From Nonomuraea angiospora (GTDB taxonomy: Bacteria > Actinomycetota > Actinomycetes > Streptosporangiales > Streptosporangiaceae): a stretch of DNA of 64,000 nucleotides. Both the position numbers and the translations under genes were made by a program. Of the stretch, positions 33,936 through 42,305 are shown piece after piece; within the stretch, counting starts at the first letter, position 1; each line of letters starts with the position of its first letter. The notes beneath the pieces were generated by a model. The model saw only the letters and a program-made list of their open reading frames with translations, had not been told where the DNA came from and did not search any database. The stretch lies in the NCBI RefSeq assembly GCF_014873145.1, contig NZ_JADBEK010000001.1, forward strand, positions 6,386,001 through 6,450,000. The letters run 5' to 3'.

Positions 33936-35391
33936 TACGCCGGACGACCGGATGGACGCGCGGCTGCTGGGCATGATCGGCGTGATCCTGCTCGGCGGCC
34001 TGCTGGGCATCCTCAACAGCACGATGGCCGCCGTCGCCATCGACACCCTGGCCGCGACCTTCGAGACCTCGCTGAGCACGATCGGCTGGACGTCCACCGG
34101 GTTCCTGCTGGCCGTGACGGCCACCATCCCGTTCACCACCTGGGCCGTCGACCGGTTCGGCGGCAAGCGGCTGTGGCTGGCCGGGCTGGCGCTGTTCCTC
34201 GCCGGATCGCTCGGGGCCGGGGCGGCCTGGGACGTGGGCGCCCTGATCGTGTTCCGCGTGGTGCAGGGGTTCGGGGCCGGGCTGCTCGACCCCCTCGTGC
34301 TGATCCTGCTGGCCCGCGCCGCCGGGCCGCGCCGGGCCGGACGGGTGATGGGCCTGATGGGCGTGGTCCTGTCCCTGGGGCCCGTGCTCGGGCCGATCGC
34401 GGGCGGCGCCGTGCTGGCCGGCCTGTCGTGGCGCTGGATGTTCCTGCTCAGCGTGCCCTTCGGCCTGGTGGCGCTGCTGCTCGCGCTGCGCGTGATCCCC
34501 GCCGACGAGCCGTCCGCCGGGCCGCCGGCACGCCTCGACGTCGTGGGGCTGGCGCTGCTCGGGCCCGGGTTCGCGGCCGTCGTCCTGGCCCTGTCGCAGA
34601 CGGCCGAACAGGGCGCGTTCACCGCCTGGCAGGCGCTCCTCCCGCTGGGCGCGGGCCTGGCGCTGCTGCTCGCCTATGCCCTACACGCCCTGCGCGCCCC
34701 CGCCGTCGCGTCCGGAGGCTTGGGCACCTCCGGCAACCGCCGAACTCCCCCCTTGATCGACCTGCGGCTGTTCACCAACCGGGGCTTCACCGCCAGCGTC
34801 GCGATCATGGGCCTCGGCGGGCTGGCCCTCTTCGCCGCCCTGTTCGCCCTGCCCCTGTACTACCAGCAGGCCCACGGGCACGGCGTGCTCGCCGCCGGGC
34901 TGCTGATGGCGCCGCTCGGGCTCGGCGGCGCGCTCGCCATGCCGCTGGCCGGGCGGCTCTCGGACCGCGTCGGCGCCCGCGGCCTGGCCGTCGGCGGCGC
35001 GCTCGTGGCCGGGCTCAGCGCCCTCGCCTTCACCCGGATCGGCGCGGACACGCCCGAGCTCTGGCCGGCGCTGGCGGCGTTCACGATCGGGCTGGGCAGC
35101 GGGTGCTTCAGCGCGCCCACGATGGGCTCCCTCTACCGGGCGCTGCCACCGTCCATGGTGGCGCAGGGCAGCTCGGTGCTCTACATGCTCAACCAGCTCG
35201 GCGCGGCGCTCGGCGTCGCCGTGGTCACGCTCATCCTCCAGACCGCCGGAGACGTGATCAGCGGCTTCCACGGCATCTTCTGGCTCGTCGTGGCGGTGAT
35301 CGTGATCATCCTGGCCGCCGTCCCGCTGCTGCCGGGCCGGCCCCGTACGCAGGCCGTACCGGCAGCCGAGCCTGCGAGGAGCACGTCATGA
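33925..35391 (+). CDS. DHA2-type MFS efflux transporter
   Basis: A 488-residue, 14-helix transporter of the EmrB/QacA group. The motif A region after helix 2 reads DRFGGKRLWLAG. The antiporter motif C is GPVLGPIAGGAVL in helix 5. It would export drugs or other hydrophobic compounds using the proton gradient. The ATG lies within a likely TetR operator and there is little space for a leader, so the message may be leaderless or nearly so. The stop overlaps the following SDR gene by ATGA. Confidence 0.95.
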   Translation: MSSNTPDDRMDARLLGMIGVILLGGLLGILNSTMAAVAIDTLAATFETSLSTIGWTSTGFLLAVTATIPFTTWAVDRFGGKRLWLAGLALFLAGSLGAGAAWDVGALIVFRVVQGFGAGLLDPLVLILLARAAGPRRAGRVMGLMGVVLSLGPVLGPIAGGAVLAGLSWRWMFLLSVPFGLVALLLALRVIPADEPSAGPPARLDVVGLALLGPGFAAVVLALSQTAEQGAFTAWQALLPLGAGLALLLAYALHALRAPAVASGGLGTSGNRRTPPLIDLRLFTNRGFTASVAIMGLGGLALFAALFALPLYYQQAHGHGVLAAGLLMAPLGLGGALAMPLAGRLSDRVGARGLAVGGALVAGLSALAFTRIGADTPELWPALAAFTIGLGSGCFSAPTMGSLYRALPPSMVAQGSSVLYMLNQLGAALGVAVVTLILQTAGDVISGFHGIFWLVVAVIVIILAAVPLLPGRPRTQAVPAAEPARSTS

Positions 35392-36182
35392 GGACACTGG
35401 TGATCAGCGGCGGCACGGACGGCATGGGACGGGCGCTCGCCCGCACCTACCTCGAACGGGGCGACACCGTGGTCGTCATCGGCCGCGACAGGTCCAAGGC
35501 CCTCCCCGGGGCGGTGTTCATCCCGGCGGACCTGAGCCTGATCAGCGAGAACCTGCGGGTGATCGACGAGATCAACGCCAGGTTCCCCGTCGTGGACGCG
35601 CTCGTGTTGTGCGCGCGCTACTTCCGTACGCACCGGTTCGTGACGGCGGAGGGCGTGGAGGGGACGTTCGCGCTGGACTACCTGAGCCGCTTCCTGCTCA
35701 GCTACGGCCTCACGGCGCCCCGCCTCATCGTGAACGTGTCAGGCCCGGGCGAGCCGACCGATCTCATCCACTGGAACGACCTCATGCTCGAACGCCGGTA
35801 CGACGGCATGACCGCCCAGTTCCAGGCCGGCAAGGCGAACGACCTGCTCGGCGTGGCCTTCGCCGCCCGGCACGGCAGCCGCACCCGCTATGTCCTCATG
35901 CACCCCAAAGGCGTCTCGACGAGCGTCGCCGGCGAGTTCGACGCGACGACCGCCGCGCACGTGGAGGCGCTCAAGAAGCACGGACTGCCGGTCGAGGAGG
36001 GCATCAAGCCGATCGTCGCCCGCCTCGACGACCCGCCCGCCGAGCCGCTCAGCGCCTTCATCCGAGAACGCCGGATCGCCCTCGCCCCCAGGCCCTTCGA
36101 CCCGGCCGCCGCGGAACGACTCCACGAGCTCACGCTGAAGGTGATCGACTCGACGGGGAATCGAGTGTCCTACCCCTTGTAG
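35388..36182 (+). CDS. SDR-fold protein lacking the catalytic tyrosine
   Basis: A 264-residue protein with a short-chain dehydrogenase fold. The cofactor motif is GGTDGMGRAL near residue 8, followed by VVVIGRD, which usually selects NADP. The active-site motif YxxxK appears as FQAGK in TAQFQAGKAND, so the catalytic tyrosine is a phenylalanine. The catalytic serine is seen in NVSGPGEP. It may be an atypical or non-enzymatic SDR. It is co-translated with the MFS pump (four-base overlap) and shares its TetR control. Its end overlaps the convergent rtcB gene by 13 bases. Confidence 0.88.
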   Translation: MRTLVISGGTDGMGRALARTYLERGDTVVVIGRDRSKALPGAVFIPADLSLISENLRVIDEINARFPVVDALVLCARYFRTHRFVTAEGVEGTFALDYLSRFLLSYGLTAPRLIVNVSGPGEPTDLIHWNDLMLERRYDGMTAQFQAGKANDLLGVAFAARHGSRTRYVLMHPKGVSTSVAGEFDATTAAHVEALKKHGLPVEEGIKPIVARLDDPPAEPLSAFIRERRIALAPRPFDPAAAERLHELTLKVIDSTGNRVSYPL

Positions 36183-37324
36183 TTGAAGATCTGGCGGAGC
36201 GTGTGCTGGACCTCCACGAGATCCCGCTGGTCCGCCATCACCTGGTCGATCGACTTGTACGCCTCGGGGTGCTCGTCCACCAGCGCGGCGGCCCGATCCG
36301 CGTTCCAGGTGCGGCCGCTCATGGCCGCGGTGAGCGAAGCTGCGGACAGCTCCCGCTTCGCCTTCGTCCGCGACATGCGGCGGCCCGCGCCGTGGGAGCA
36401 CGAGTTGTACGACTCGGGGTTGCCGCGACCGCGCACGATGTACGAGCGCGTGCCCATCGAACCCGGGATCACGCCCTCGTCACCGGTGTCGGCCTTGATG
36501 GCGCCCTTGCGGGTGATCCACAACGTCTTGCCGTAGTGAGTCTCCTGCTGCGTAAAGTTATGGTGACAATTGATAGTACGTACCCGTTCGCCCTTGCCGA
36601 CGACCTTGAACAGGGCGTTGATCAGGACCCGGTCCATCCGCGCCCGCGAGGCCATGGCGTAGTGCTGCGCCCACAGCATGTCCTCGATGTACGCGGTGAA
36701 CTCCGGCGTGCTCTGCACGAGATACGCCAGGTCCGGGTCCTCGAGGGTCGCCTCCTGCTTCTTCATCAGCTTCTTCGCGCCCGTGATGTGCATCTGGGCG
36801 AGCTGGTTGCCGATGCCGCGCGAGCCCGAGTGGAGCACCGTCCAGACGTGGTCGCGCTCGTCCAGGCAGACCTCGACGAAGTGGTTGCCCGAGCCGAGCG
36901 TGCCGAACTGGTCGCTCACCTTCTTGGCCTGCTTGGGGGTGAGGTCGGTGTGCGGGAGCCCCAGGTCGCTGAGCGCACGGTCGACCGCCGGGTCCTCGTG
37001 CCCCTTGCCGACGCCGGCGGGGATGCGGTGCTCCACCATCGGCATCAGGGCGGCGAGGGTCTGGGGCAGGTCGGCGGCCGTGAGCGTCGTCTCGGTCGCC
37101 ACCATGCCGCAGCCGATGTCCACGCCGACGGCGGCCGGGATGATCGCGTTCTCCGTGGGGATCACCGAGCCGACCGTCGCACCGATGCCGACGTGCGCGT
37201 CGGGCATGAGAGCGACGTGGCCGGAGATGAACGGCAGGCGGGCGGTGCGAGCGGCCTGCATGATCGCGCCTTCGTCGATCTCGCTGGCCCATGACAGCAG
37301 GTTCGGTGCGGGCTGGTTCGGCAC
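36170..37324 (-). CDS. rtcB: RNA 3'-phosphate ligase RtcB
   Basis: A 384-residue RtcB. It joins RNA 2',3'-cyclic phosphate or 3'-phosphate ends to 5'-OH ends using GTP and manganese. The guanylylated histidine is in SCSHGAGRRMSR (about residue 310). Metal ligands are in GVDIGCGM, FGTLGSGNHFVEV and VLHSGSRGIGN. It would repair tRNAs or rRNA cut by ribonucleases, including toxins. No archease or RtcA/RtcR gene is adjacent. The start is a GTG at 37324 with GAGGAG upstream. Confidence 0.97.
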   Translation of the reverse strand: MPNQPAPNLLSWASEIDEGAIMQAARTARLPFISGHVALMPDAHVGIGATVGSVIPTENAIIPAAVGVDIGCGMVATETTLTAADLPQTLAALMPMVEHRIPAGVGKGHEDPAVDRALSDLGLPHTDLTPKQAKKVSDQFGTLGSGNHFVEVCLDERDHVWTVLHSGSRGIGNQLAQMHITGAKKLMKKQEATLEDPDLAYLVQSTPEFTAYIEDMLWAQHYAMASRARMDRVLINALFKVVGKGERVRTINCHHNFTQQETHYGKTLWITRKGAIKADTGDEGVIPGSMGTRSYIVRGRGNPESYNSCSHGAGRRMSRTKAKRELSAASLTAAMSGRTWNADRAAALVDEHPEAYKSIDQVMADQRDLVEVQHTLRQIFNYKG

Positions 37325-37477
37325 GGGTGAAATCTCCTCACTGGTTCTTGATCAGTGTGGCGTGACCAGGAAGGATTTCCCACCCAATTTTATCGAGGAC
37401 AGGGCGATTCTGCGGGTTGCGAGCACGTGCGGCCCCCAGACGCCCATGCCCTTGCTCCGGGCTACCGGGTCGACTCG

Positions 37478-37765
37478 TCAGGGCCGGCTGTCCTTGCCGT
37501 CCAGCCATAGCGTGTCGGACTCATCGCGATGGGAACCCGAGCTGCCGACGTGTTTGGCGTCGATCTTCGGCCCCTTTTTGATCACGTGCACCAACGCCAT
37601 CGCGTGCCCACGTCCAAGGTCGTAGTCCTGCTTCAGCCAGTCAACGATCGCTCCGGCTTTCACGGACGGTTCGTCGAAGCCACGCTCCTTCGCCAGAGCG
37701 ATGAACTCACGTGGAGTCAGTCCGGTCTTGTCCTCGATGTTGTCGAGGTACGCCTGGAACGACAT
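37478..37765 (-). CDS. DUF4287 domain protein
   Basis: A 95-residue protein. SFQAYLDNIEDKTGLTPREF at the N-terminus and the following helix-rich part, AGAIVDWLKQDYDLGRGHAM, fit the DUF4287 family. The ATG at 37765 has GGAG at eight bases; an earlier ATG at 37777 is in frame. The C-terminal tail (SSGSHRDESDTLWLDGKDSR) is charged and probably disordered. Function is unknown. It is divergent from an HxlR regulator. Confidence 0.85.
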   Translation of the reverse strand: MSFQAYLDNIEDKTGLTPREFIALAKERGFDEPSVKAGAIVDWLKQDYDLGRGHAMALVHVIKKGPKIDAKHVGSSGSHRDESDTLWLDGKDSRP

Positions 37766-37857
37766 GCGTTTCTCCATTTCATGGGAGGCCTGTGAGCAGC
37801 AAGCTTGTCTTTTGCAAGTATAGTTTGTCAACTGAAGCATGCTGTAAGATCTGCATC

Positions 37858-38505
37858 ATGGCGTCTCGGGAGTACGGACAGTTCTGCGGCCTGGCCCGCG
37901 CGATGGAGATGGTCGGCGAACGGTGGAGCATGCTGATCATCCGCAACCTCCTCACCGGGGCCCAGCGCTTCACGGACCTGCACAAGGGCTTGCCCGCCAT
38001 CCCGACCAACATCCTGTCGGCCCGCCTCAAACAACTCGAAGAGACAGGACTGGCCACCCGTCGCGCGCTCCCGCATCCCGAACGCGCGGTCGTCTACGAG
38101 CTCACCGACTACGGACGCGACCTCGAACCGGCGCTGATCGCGCTGGGTCGCTGGGGCGCGCGGACACTCACCGAGCCTCGCCCCGGCGAGCTTGTCACCG
38201 CCGAGTCGGTCGCCATGTCCTTCCGCACTACTTACCGGCCGGAAGCAGCCCTTGGAGTCACCGTCGGCTACGAGGTCCGCATGGGCGATCTCACGCTCCG
38301 CCTGCAGATCACCGATGGAACGCTCACGGTCGGCATCGGCCGGCACCCCGCCCCCGACCTCGTCATCGAACGGCTCACCGGCCACCCCATCCGCGAACTG
38401 ATGAGTGGCAGCAGGACCCCCGGCGAAGTACTCCACGACGGCAGCGTGCGCGTAGAAGGCGATCCCGCGCTGCTCGATCGATTCGCCGAGATGTTCCGCT
38501 TCTGA
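37858..38505 (+). CDS. HxlR family regulator with a C-terminal sterol-carrier-like domain
   Basis: A 215-residue protein. Residues 1-105 are an HxlR winged helix: CGLARAMEMVGERWSMLIIR, then RFTDLHKGLPAIPTNILSAR (recognition helix) and TRRALPHPERAVVYELTDYG (wing). The second half, about 110 residues, resembles SCP2-type lipid-binding or ligand-sensing domains. The ATG at 37858 is preceded by an AT-rich segment with TATAGT and several inverted words, in the 92 bases shared with the DUF4287 gene. It probably represses that gene or itself in response to a hydrophobic ligand. Confidence 0.9.
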   Translation: MASREYGQFCGLARAMEMVGERWSMLIIRNLLTGAQRFTDLHKGLPAIPTNILSARLKQLEETGLATRRALPHPERAVVYELTDYGRDLEPALIALGRWGARTLTEPRPGELVTAESVAMSFRTTYRPEAALGVTVGYEVRMGDLTLRLQITDGTLTVGIGRHPAPDLVIERLTGHPIRELMSGSRTPGEVLHDGSVRVEGDPALLDRFAEMFRF

Positions 38506-38531
38506 TCAGCAGACCGGCCATGCCCCGCAGG

Positions 38532-40001
38532 TCAGTCCCCTGAATACATGCGGTTCAGGTCCACGAGCTCCACGTCCGCGCGCCCGCGCGCCGCCTCCAC
38601 CAGATCGCCGGTGAATCCGGAGCGTGCGAACAACAGCAGTTTGGGCTGCGTGCCGATCCGGGCGTCGGGAAGCAGCGCGCGCAGGTGATCCAGCCGCTGG
38701 AGCTGGGGTACGTCCATGGGCGTGAGCGTGGCCTTGGCCTCGCCGATCGCGATGATCCGATCGGCGGCGAAGGAATTGGTCTCGGTCACCACGATGTCGA
38801 GCTCATGCCCTTTGCGGTGCGCTCGGCAGGGGATTTCGCTCGGGCGTACGGCACTGGCGATTCCACCGAGCGTGTCGCCGGAGGCATGAAGGAAGCACCA
38901 CTCCCGGGCGAGATCTTCGAAATGGGGACCGTAGATCTTCGAGGCCACCGTGTCGGCGTTGGAACGCCAGACGCGGGGGGCCTGGCCGCTGACGAGCTCG
39001 GGCTCGCGGCGCTGCGTGATCAACTGGTGCAGACGGACGATCGGCTCGGCGATGCGGAAAACGCTGCGCTTTTCACGCAACGCGTCGTCGACCTGCTCGA
39101 CGAGGCCGATGCTCCGCAGACCGCTGAGCAGATGTGCCAGCGCGCTCACGGGACGGCCGAGGGCGGCGGCGATCTCCGAGCGACGCTGGTTACCCGCACT
39201 GATGGCGCTCAGCGTGGCCGCGTACGAGGTGGGGTCGGAAATCGAGGGCTCCTCCCGCAGGAGCAGCCCGCCTTCGCGAAACATCGCCGAGGCGGGATTC
39301 AGCAACCACCGCTGCACCCATCGATCGAACCCCTCCAGGTCGGCCGGACCTGACCCTCCGCACATCTCCAGATAGGCGGGGGTGCCGCCGACGAGGGCAT
39401 GCACTCGGAAAGCCAGCTCCGGGTCGCCGGTCAGGCCCCAGAAGGCAGCGGCATCGCGGAACCCGAAAGGCCGCACGATCAGCTCGAGCACCGCTCGGCC
39501 TCGTAGTGGCGCGCCGCCGCCCAGCAGCTGAGCCATCGCGGTCAACGCGCTGCCGCAGAGGATCAGACGGGTACGAGTGCGCTCCTTCGCGTATCCCGTC
39601 GGGCTCAACGCCTGCTGCAGGTAAGACGGCAGTGCCGGGGTCGCGGAGACCAGGTAGGGAAATTCGTCGACGATCACGGGCGTCGCCCGTTCCTCGCCGA
39701 GCCGGAACAGTTCGTCGAGCCCTTCCCGCCAGTTGCCGAACGAGACCGGCTGCCGCAGCCCGCGATAGGCGGCGTAGGCGGCGCCGAGATCGGCCAGGTT
39801 CTGTGCCTCTGTCTGCTGGGTGGCGGCGAACAGCAGGCCCCCGGTTTCCTGGGCGAGCAGTTCGAGCATGAGGGTCTTGCCCTGGCGCCGACGCCCGTAG
39901 ACCAGCCCCAAGGTGGCGCCGTTGGCGGGGGCACTGGCGAAGTCGGCCAGTTCCTCCCACTCCGTGTCGCGCCCGAACAGGCGTTCCGGCTTCCGTAGCA
40001 T
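38532..40001 (-). CDS. AAA-type ATPase with DUF234-like C-terminus
   Basis: A 489-residue protein. It opens RKPERLFGRDTEWEEL, typical of archaeal-type ATP-binding proteins (ATPase_2). Walker A is GRRRQGKT (residues 36-43) and Walker B is VIVDEF (109-114). LCGSALTAM is the sensor-like segment. A winged-helix stretch follows (RRSEIAAALGRPVSALAHLL). The C-terminal third, with RAHRKGHELDIVV and GEAKATLTP, has the D-x(n)-E-x-K pattern of PD-(D/E)xK-like nucleases (DUF234). It starts at the ATG at 40001 behind GGAGG. A 30-bp palindrome lies just upstream. Such proteins are suspected in defence or DNA transactions, but function is not established. Confidence 0.88.
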   Translation of the reverse strand: MLRKPERLFGRDTEWEELADFASAPANGATLGLVYGRRRQGKTLMLELLAQETGGLLFAATQQTEAQNLADLGAAYAAYRGLRQPVSFGNWREGLDELFRLGEERATPVIVDEFPYLVSATPALPSYLQQALSPTGYAKERTRTRLILCGSALTAMAQLLGGGAPLRGRAVLELIVRPFGFRDAAAFWGLTGDPELAFRVHALVGGTPAYLEMCGGSGPADLEGFDRWVQRWLLNPASAMFREGGLLLREEPSISDPTSYAATLSAISAGNQRRSEIAAALGRPVSALAHLLSGLRSIGLVEQVDDALREKRSVFRIAEPIVRLHQLITQRREPELVSGQAPRVWRSNADTVASKIYGPHFEDLAREWCFLHASGDTLGGIASAVRPSEIPCRAHRKGHELDIVVTETNSFAADRIIAIGEAKATLTPMDVPQLQRLDHLRALLPDARIGTQPKLLLFARSGFTGDLVEAARGRADVELVDLNRMYSGD

Positions 40002-40034
40002 TGCCGCACCACCTCCATCCATCAATGATGGATA

Positions 40035-40064
40035 CAACTATGATAGGCATACCTATCATAGTTG
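40035..40064. promoter_or_regulatory. 30-bp perfect palindrome upstream of the AAA ATPase gene
   Basis: CAACTATGATAGG (40035-40047) and CCTATCATAGTTG (40052-40064) are exact inverted arms around CATA. It lies about 35 bases upstream of the ATPase ATG in an AT-rich pocket. Position and symmetry suggest a dimer- or tetramer-binding operator. Confidence 0.7.
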
Positions 40065-40334
40065 ACATCACCAGCCCATCCACACCGGGCAGAGATGGAG
40101 CATCTCCCACGCGGGTTCGTCCGACTCGCGACAGCAGACCGAGACGGAGCGCCGATCGGGGGACTCCTGATCGCCTCGCCGTCGCTCACCGTCTATAGAT
40201 CCCTGATCCATCCAGGCGGGCGAAAAGCGGACATTTATTGAGGAGACATGCGCGATCTCCCACTACACCGCATGCCGCAGAAAGCAAAAGTTATCCCCAG
40301 GATGCCCGCCGTCCATGTACGCGCATCATTCGAT
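40065..40334. other. Non-coding spacer between two divergent genes
   Basis: Less GC-rich than the surroundings. An open frame starting at 40248 runs into the XRE gene in another frame and shows no domain. Apart from the flanking palindromes nothing is recognised. Confidence 0.5.
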
Positions 40335-40349
40335 GTGCGATTATCGCAC
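40335..40349 (+). promoter_or_regulatory. Palindrome directly before the XRE/ImmA gene
   Basis: GTGCGAT-T-ATCGCAC is a perfect 15-base palindrome ending one base before the ATG at 40351. It is a likely binding site for the XRE domain of the gene it precedes (autoregulation). Confidence 0.6.
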
Positions 40350-40350
40350 C

Positions 40351-41445
40351 ATGAGCACGCTCGACTGGAACGAGATCGGAGAGCGAGTCCGCGAAGCGCG
40401 ACTAGCCATGCAACTGTCGCAGGACCAGCTGGCCCAGAAGACCGATCTCGACAGAACCATGATCAGCAAGATCGAGGCTGGTTCGAGACGGCTCGACGCA
40501 CTGGAGCTCGCCAGGGTGGCCCGTGTGCTGGACATGCCCATCGGCCACTTCCTCAACGCGCCACCGGCGGTCATGTCACACCGCACACCGCTGGCCGAGG
40601 ACACAGCGACCAATGCCGCCCAGGCCTCTTATCGCATCGACAGTGCGCTGGCGGCGTGGATCCGCGAAATCCGCATGCTGATGTCGTTGGGCGTACTTCA
40701 GCCAAAGCCGATCAAGCGATATCCGGGCAAAGTCAACGGGATTCCCGCAGCCGTTGAGGCCGCCAGGTGGTTGAGAGGCGAGCTCCACCTGGGAATGGCT
40801 GCCATCGAATCGATGGCAGACCTTTGCGAGCAGTGCGGCCAGTACATTCTGGTGATGGACCTCCCAGGAGACGGAGCGTCCGCCGTGGACGGCGATGTGG
40901 CGGCGGCGGTGGTGAGTCTCAACGGCGACCCCGGCCGGCGGCGAAGCACCGCGGCACACGAACTCGGGCATCTCATTCTTGGTGACGAGTACTCAACCGA
41001 TGTGGGAGTCAGCGCTTCGCGGATGGAACGCGAAGAAGTGATCGACGCTTTCGCGGCAGAACTGCTCTTGCCATTGGAGGCTATTCGGCGTGCCAAGAGA
41101 ACAGGGCAGCCGATCCGATCCACACTTGTCGGGCTGGCGGCTCAATACCGCACATCCTGGAGCCTGGCACTACGGCAGGCCCGAGCGGCCGAACTGATAA
41201 ATCCGTCCGAAGAAAAGCGCCTGCGCGCAGGCCCGCCGACCTATGCGGAATTCAGGGACTCGGTGGGATGGACACCACAACCGGATCTCAGCTCCATCCG
41301 CGTGCCACCGAGTTTCGCGCACGCCGTCATGACGGCGTACCGGCTCGGCCGGATCACCAGCAGTCGCGCCCTGGAGTTGATGCATGGGCAGCTCGAAACG
41401 GTGTCGGACCTGCCGCCGAGGTCCGATGAGGACGAGGCTCCATGA
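40351..41445 (+). CDS. XRE regulator fused to ImmA/IrrE metallopeptidase
   Basis: A 364-residue protein. Residues 5-65 are an XRE helix-turn-helix (REARLAMQLSQDQLAQKTDL then TMISKIEAGSRRLDALELA). The second half is an ImmA/IrrE (COG2856) zinc peptidase domain with HELGH at residues 203-207 and the downstream FAAELLLP helix. In this family the peptidase part cleaves a repressor or partner. In predicted toxin-antitoxin pairs the XRE-Zn-peptidase protein plays the antitoxin-like part. It overlaps the next gene by ATGA, and a 15-base palindrome abuts its start codon. Confidence 0.92.
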   Translation: MSTLDWNEIGERVREARLAMQLSQDQLAQKTDLDRTMISKIEAGSRRLDALELARVARVLDMPIGHFLNAPPAVMSHRTPLAEDTATNAAQASYRIDSALAAWIREIRMLMSLGVLQPKPIKRYPGKVNGIPAAVEAARWLRGELHLGMAAIESMADLCEQCGQYILVMDLPGDGASAVDGDVAAAVVSLNGDPGRRRSTAAHELGHLILGDEYSTDVGVSASRMEREEVIDAFAAELLLPLEAIRRAKRTGQPIRSTLVGLAAQYRTSWSLALRQARAAELINPSEEKRLRAGPPTYAEFRDSVGWTPQPDLSSIRVPPSFAHAVMTAYRLGRITSSRALELMHGQLETVSDLPPRSDEDEAP

Positions 41446-41990
41446 CGACCGCGACGCCGGGCGACCGATTGCCCCCACTCGTGGCCGACGCCATGGTGAT
41501 CCACCATTTCGCGAAATCGGACCGCCTCGATGTTCTTGGGGCCAGCGTCTCCGAGCTGTCGACCACGCACATCGTCGCCGGGGAGGTGGACAAGTACTGC
41601 CATCTGTACCCAACCCTTAGATCGATCCGAGAGCTCGAGTGGTTGCGCGTGCTACCGCAGGACACCGATGAGGAACTGATCGCCTTCGAACGCTGGGTCA
41701 ATCTGCTGGGTGCCGGCGAGCACGACCTGGGTGAGGCCAGCGTTTTCACCGCTGCCGAGATCCACCGGCTGGTTGCCATCACGGATGACCGGGATGCCAC
41801 CAAGGTCGGACGTGCATGGGGGCTCGACGTCCACGGAACGGTGTGGCTGCTGACGCGACTTCACGGAATGGGCAAGATGACGCTCGTGGAAATCTGCGGG
41901 CATGTGGATGCGCTGAGGGATACCGGCATGCGTCTGCCTTGCACTGGACGCGAACTTCCGCGGTGGGCACGCGAACGCCGACTTCTCTGA
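41442..41990 (+). CDS. PIN-like domain protein, putative toxin of a two-gene unit
   Basis: A 182-residue protein with the layout of a PIN-type nuclease (DUF3368-like). An early aspartate in VADAMVIHHF (Asp16) is followed by Glu48 in HIVAGEVDKY, then acidic residues in GAGEHDLGEASVF (Asp95, Glu98) and AITDDRDATKVGRAW (Asp115, Asp116). KVGRAWGLDVHGTVWLLTRL is the typical closing helix-strand of such proteins. If active it would cut RNA. It follows the XRE-ImmA gene with a four-base overlap, as toxin genes usually follow their regulator. Sequence similarity is inferred by eye. Confidence 0.75.
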   Translation: MTTATPGDRLPPLVADAMVIHHFAKSDRLDVLGASVSELSTTHIVAGEVDKYCHLYPTLRSIRELEWLRVLPQDTDEELIAFERWVNLLGAGEHDLGEASVFTAAEIHRLVAITDDRDATKVGRAWGLDVHGTVWLLTRLHGMGKMTLVEICGHVDALRDTGMRLPCTGRELPRWARERRLL

Positions 41991-42305
41991 GCCGACGACC
42001 CGCTTCTGCGACCGGTGCGCCGCCTCCGGCCTGCCCGAGTTGTGTGACCACTCGACACGGACGCGGACAACTCAACCCCGCCTCGATTCGAAGAGCCGGT
42101 ATGCCCCGGCCCGGCGAAGACTTCGGTCCGGGGTGGGCTCCAGCAGGCCCAGCCGGTAACCAGGCAACGGGTGGGCCGGACCAGTCGCCGAAGGCGTGGG
42201 GTGCGCCGACAGGCGCCTCAATGAGAACAGCCTGAGCCCCGAGCGCGAAGCGCTCCCTTGGGGAAGCCCTTTTCGCTCGGGGCGGCAGTCCAGCAGGCTC
42301 ACCTA
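41991..42305. other. Non-coding stretch between the PIN gene and the sdh operon
   Basis: No gene is supported. A plus-strand frame near 41998 reads TRFCDRCAASGLPELCDH, cysteine-rich but with no start. The right end holds a 10-bp-stem hairpin, the probable terminator of the convergent transcripts. Confidence 0.5.
42236..42283. terminator. Hairpin terminator of the sdhCAB operon
   Basis: GCCCCGAGCG (42236-42245) and CGCTCGGGGC (42274-42283) pair perfectly over ten bases around a 28-base loop that can itself fold (GAAGCGCTCC region). It lies 23 bases after the sdhB stop on the minus strand and also downstream of the PIN gene on the plus strand. Confidence 0.65.

Noticed and set aside
40248..40757. 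Separate gene before the XRE/ImmA protein, with a GAGGAG site
   Set aside because: Most of the frame overlaps the XRE domain in another phase and it shows Arg/His-rich shadow composition.
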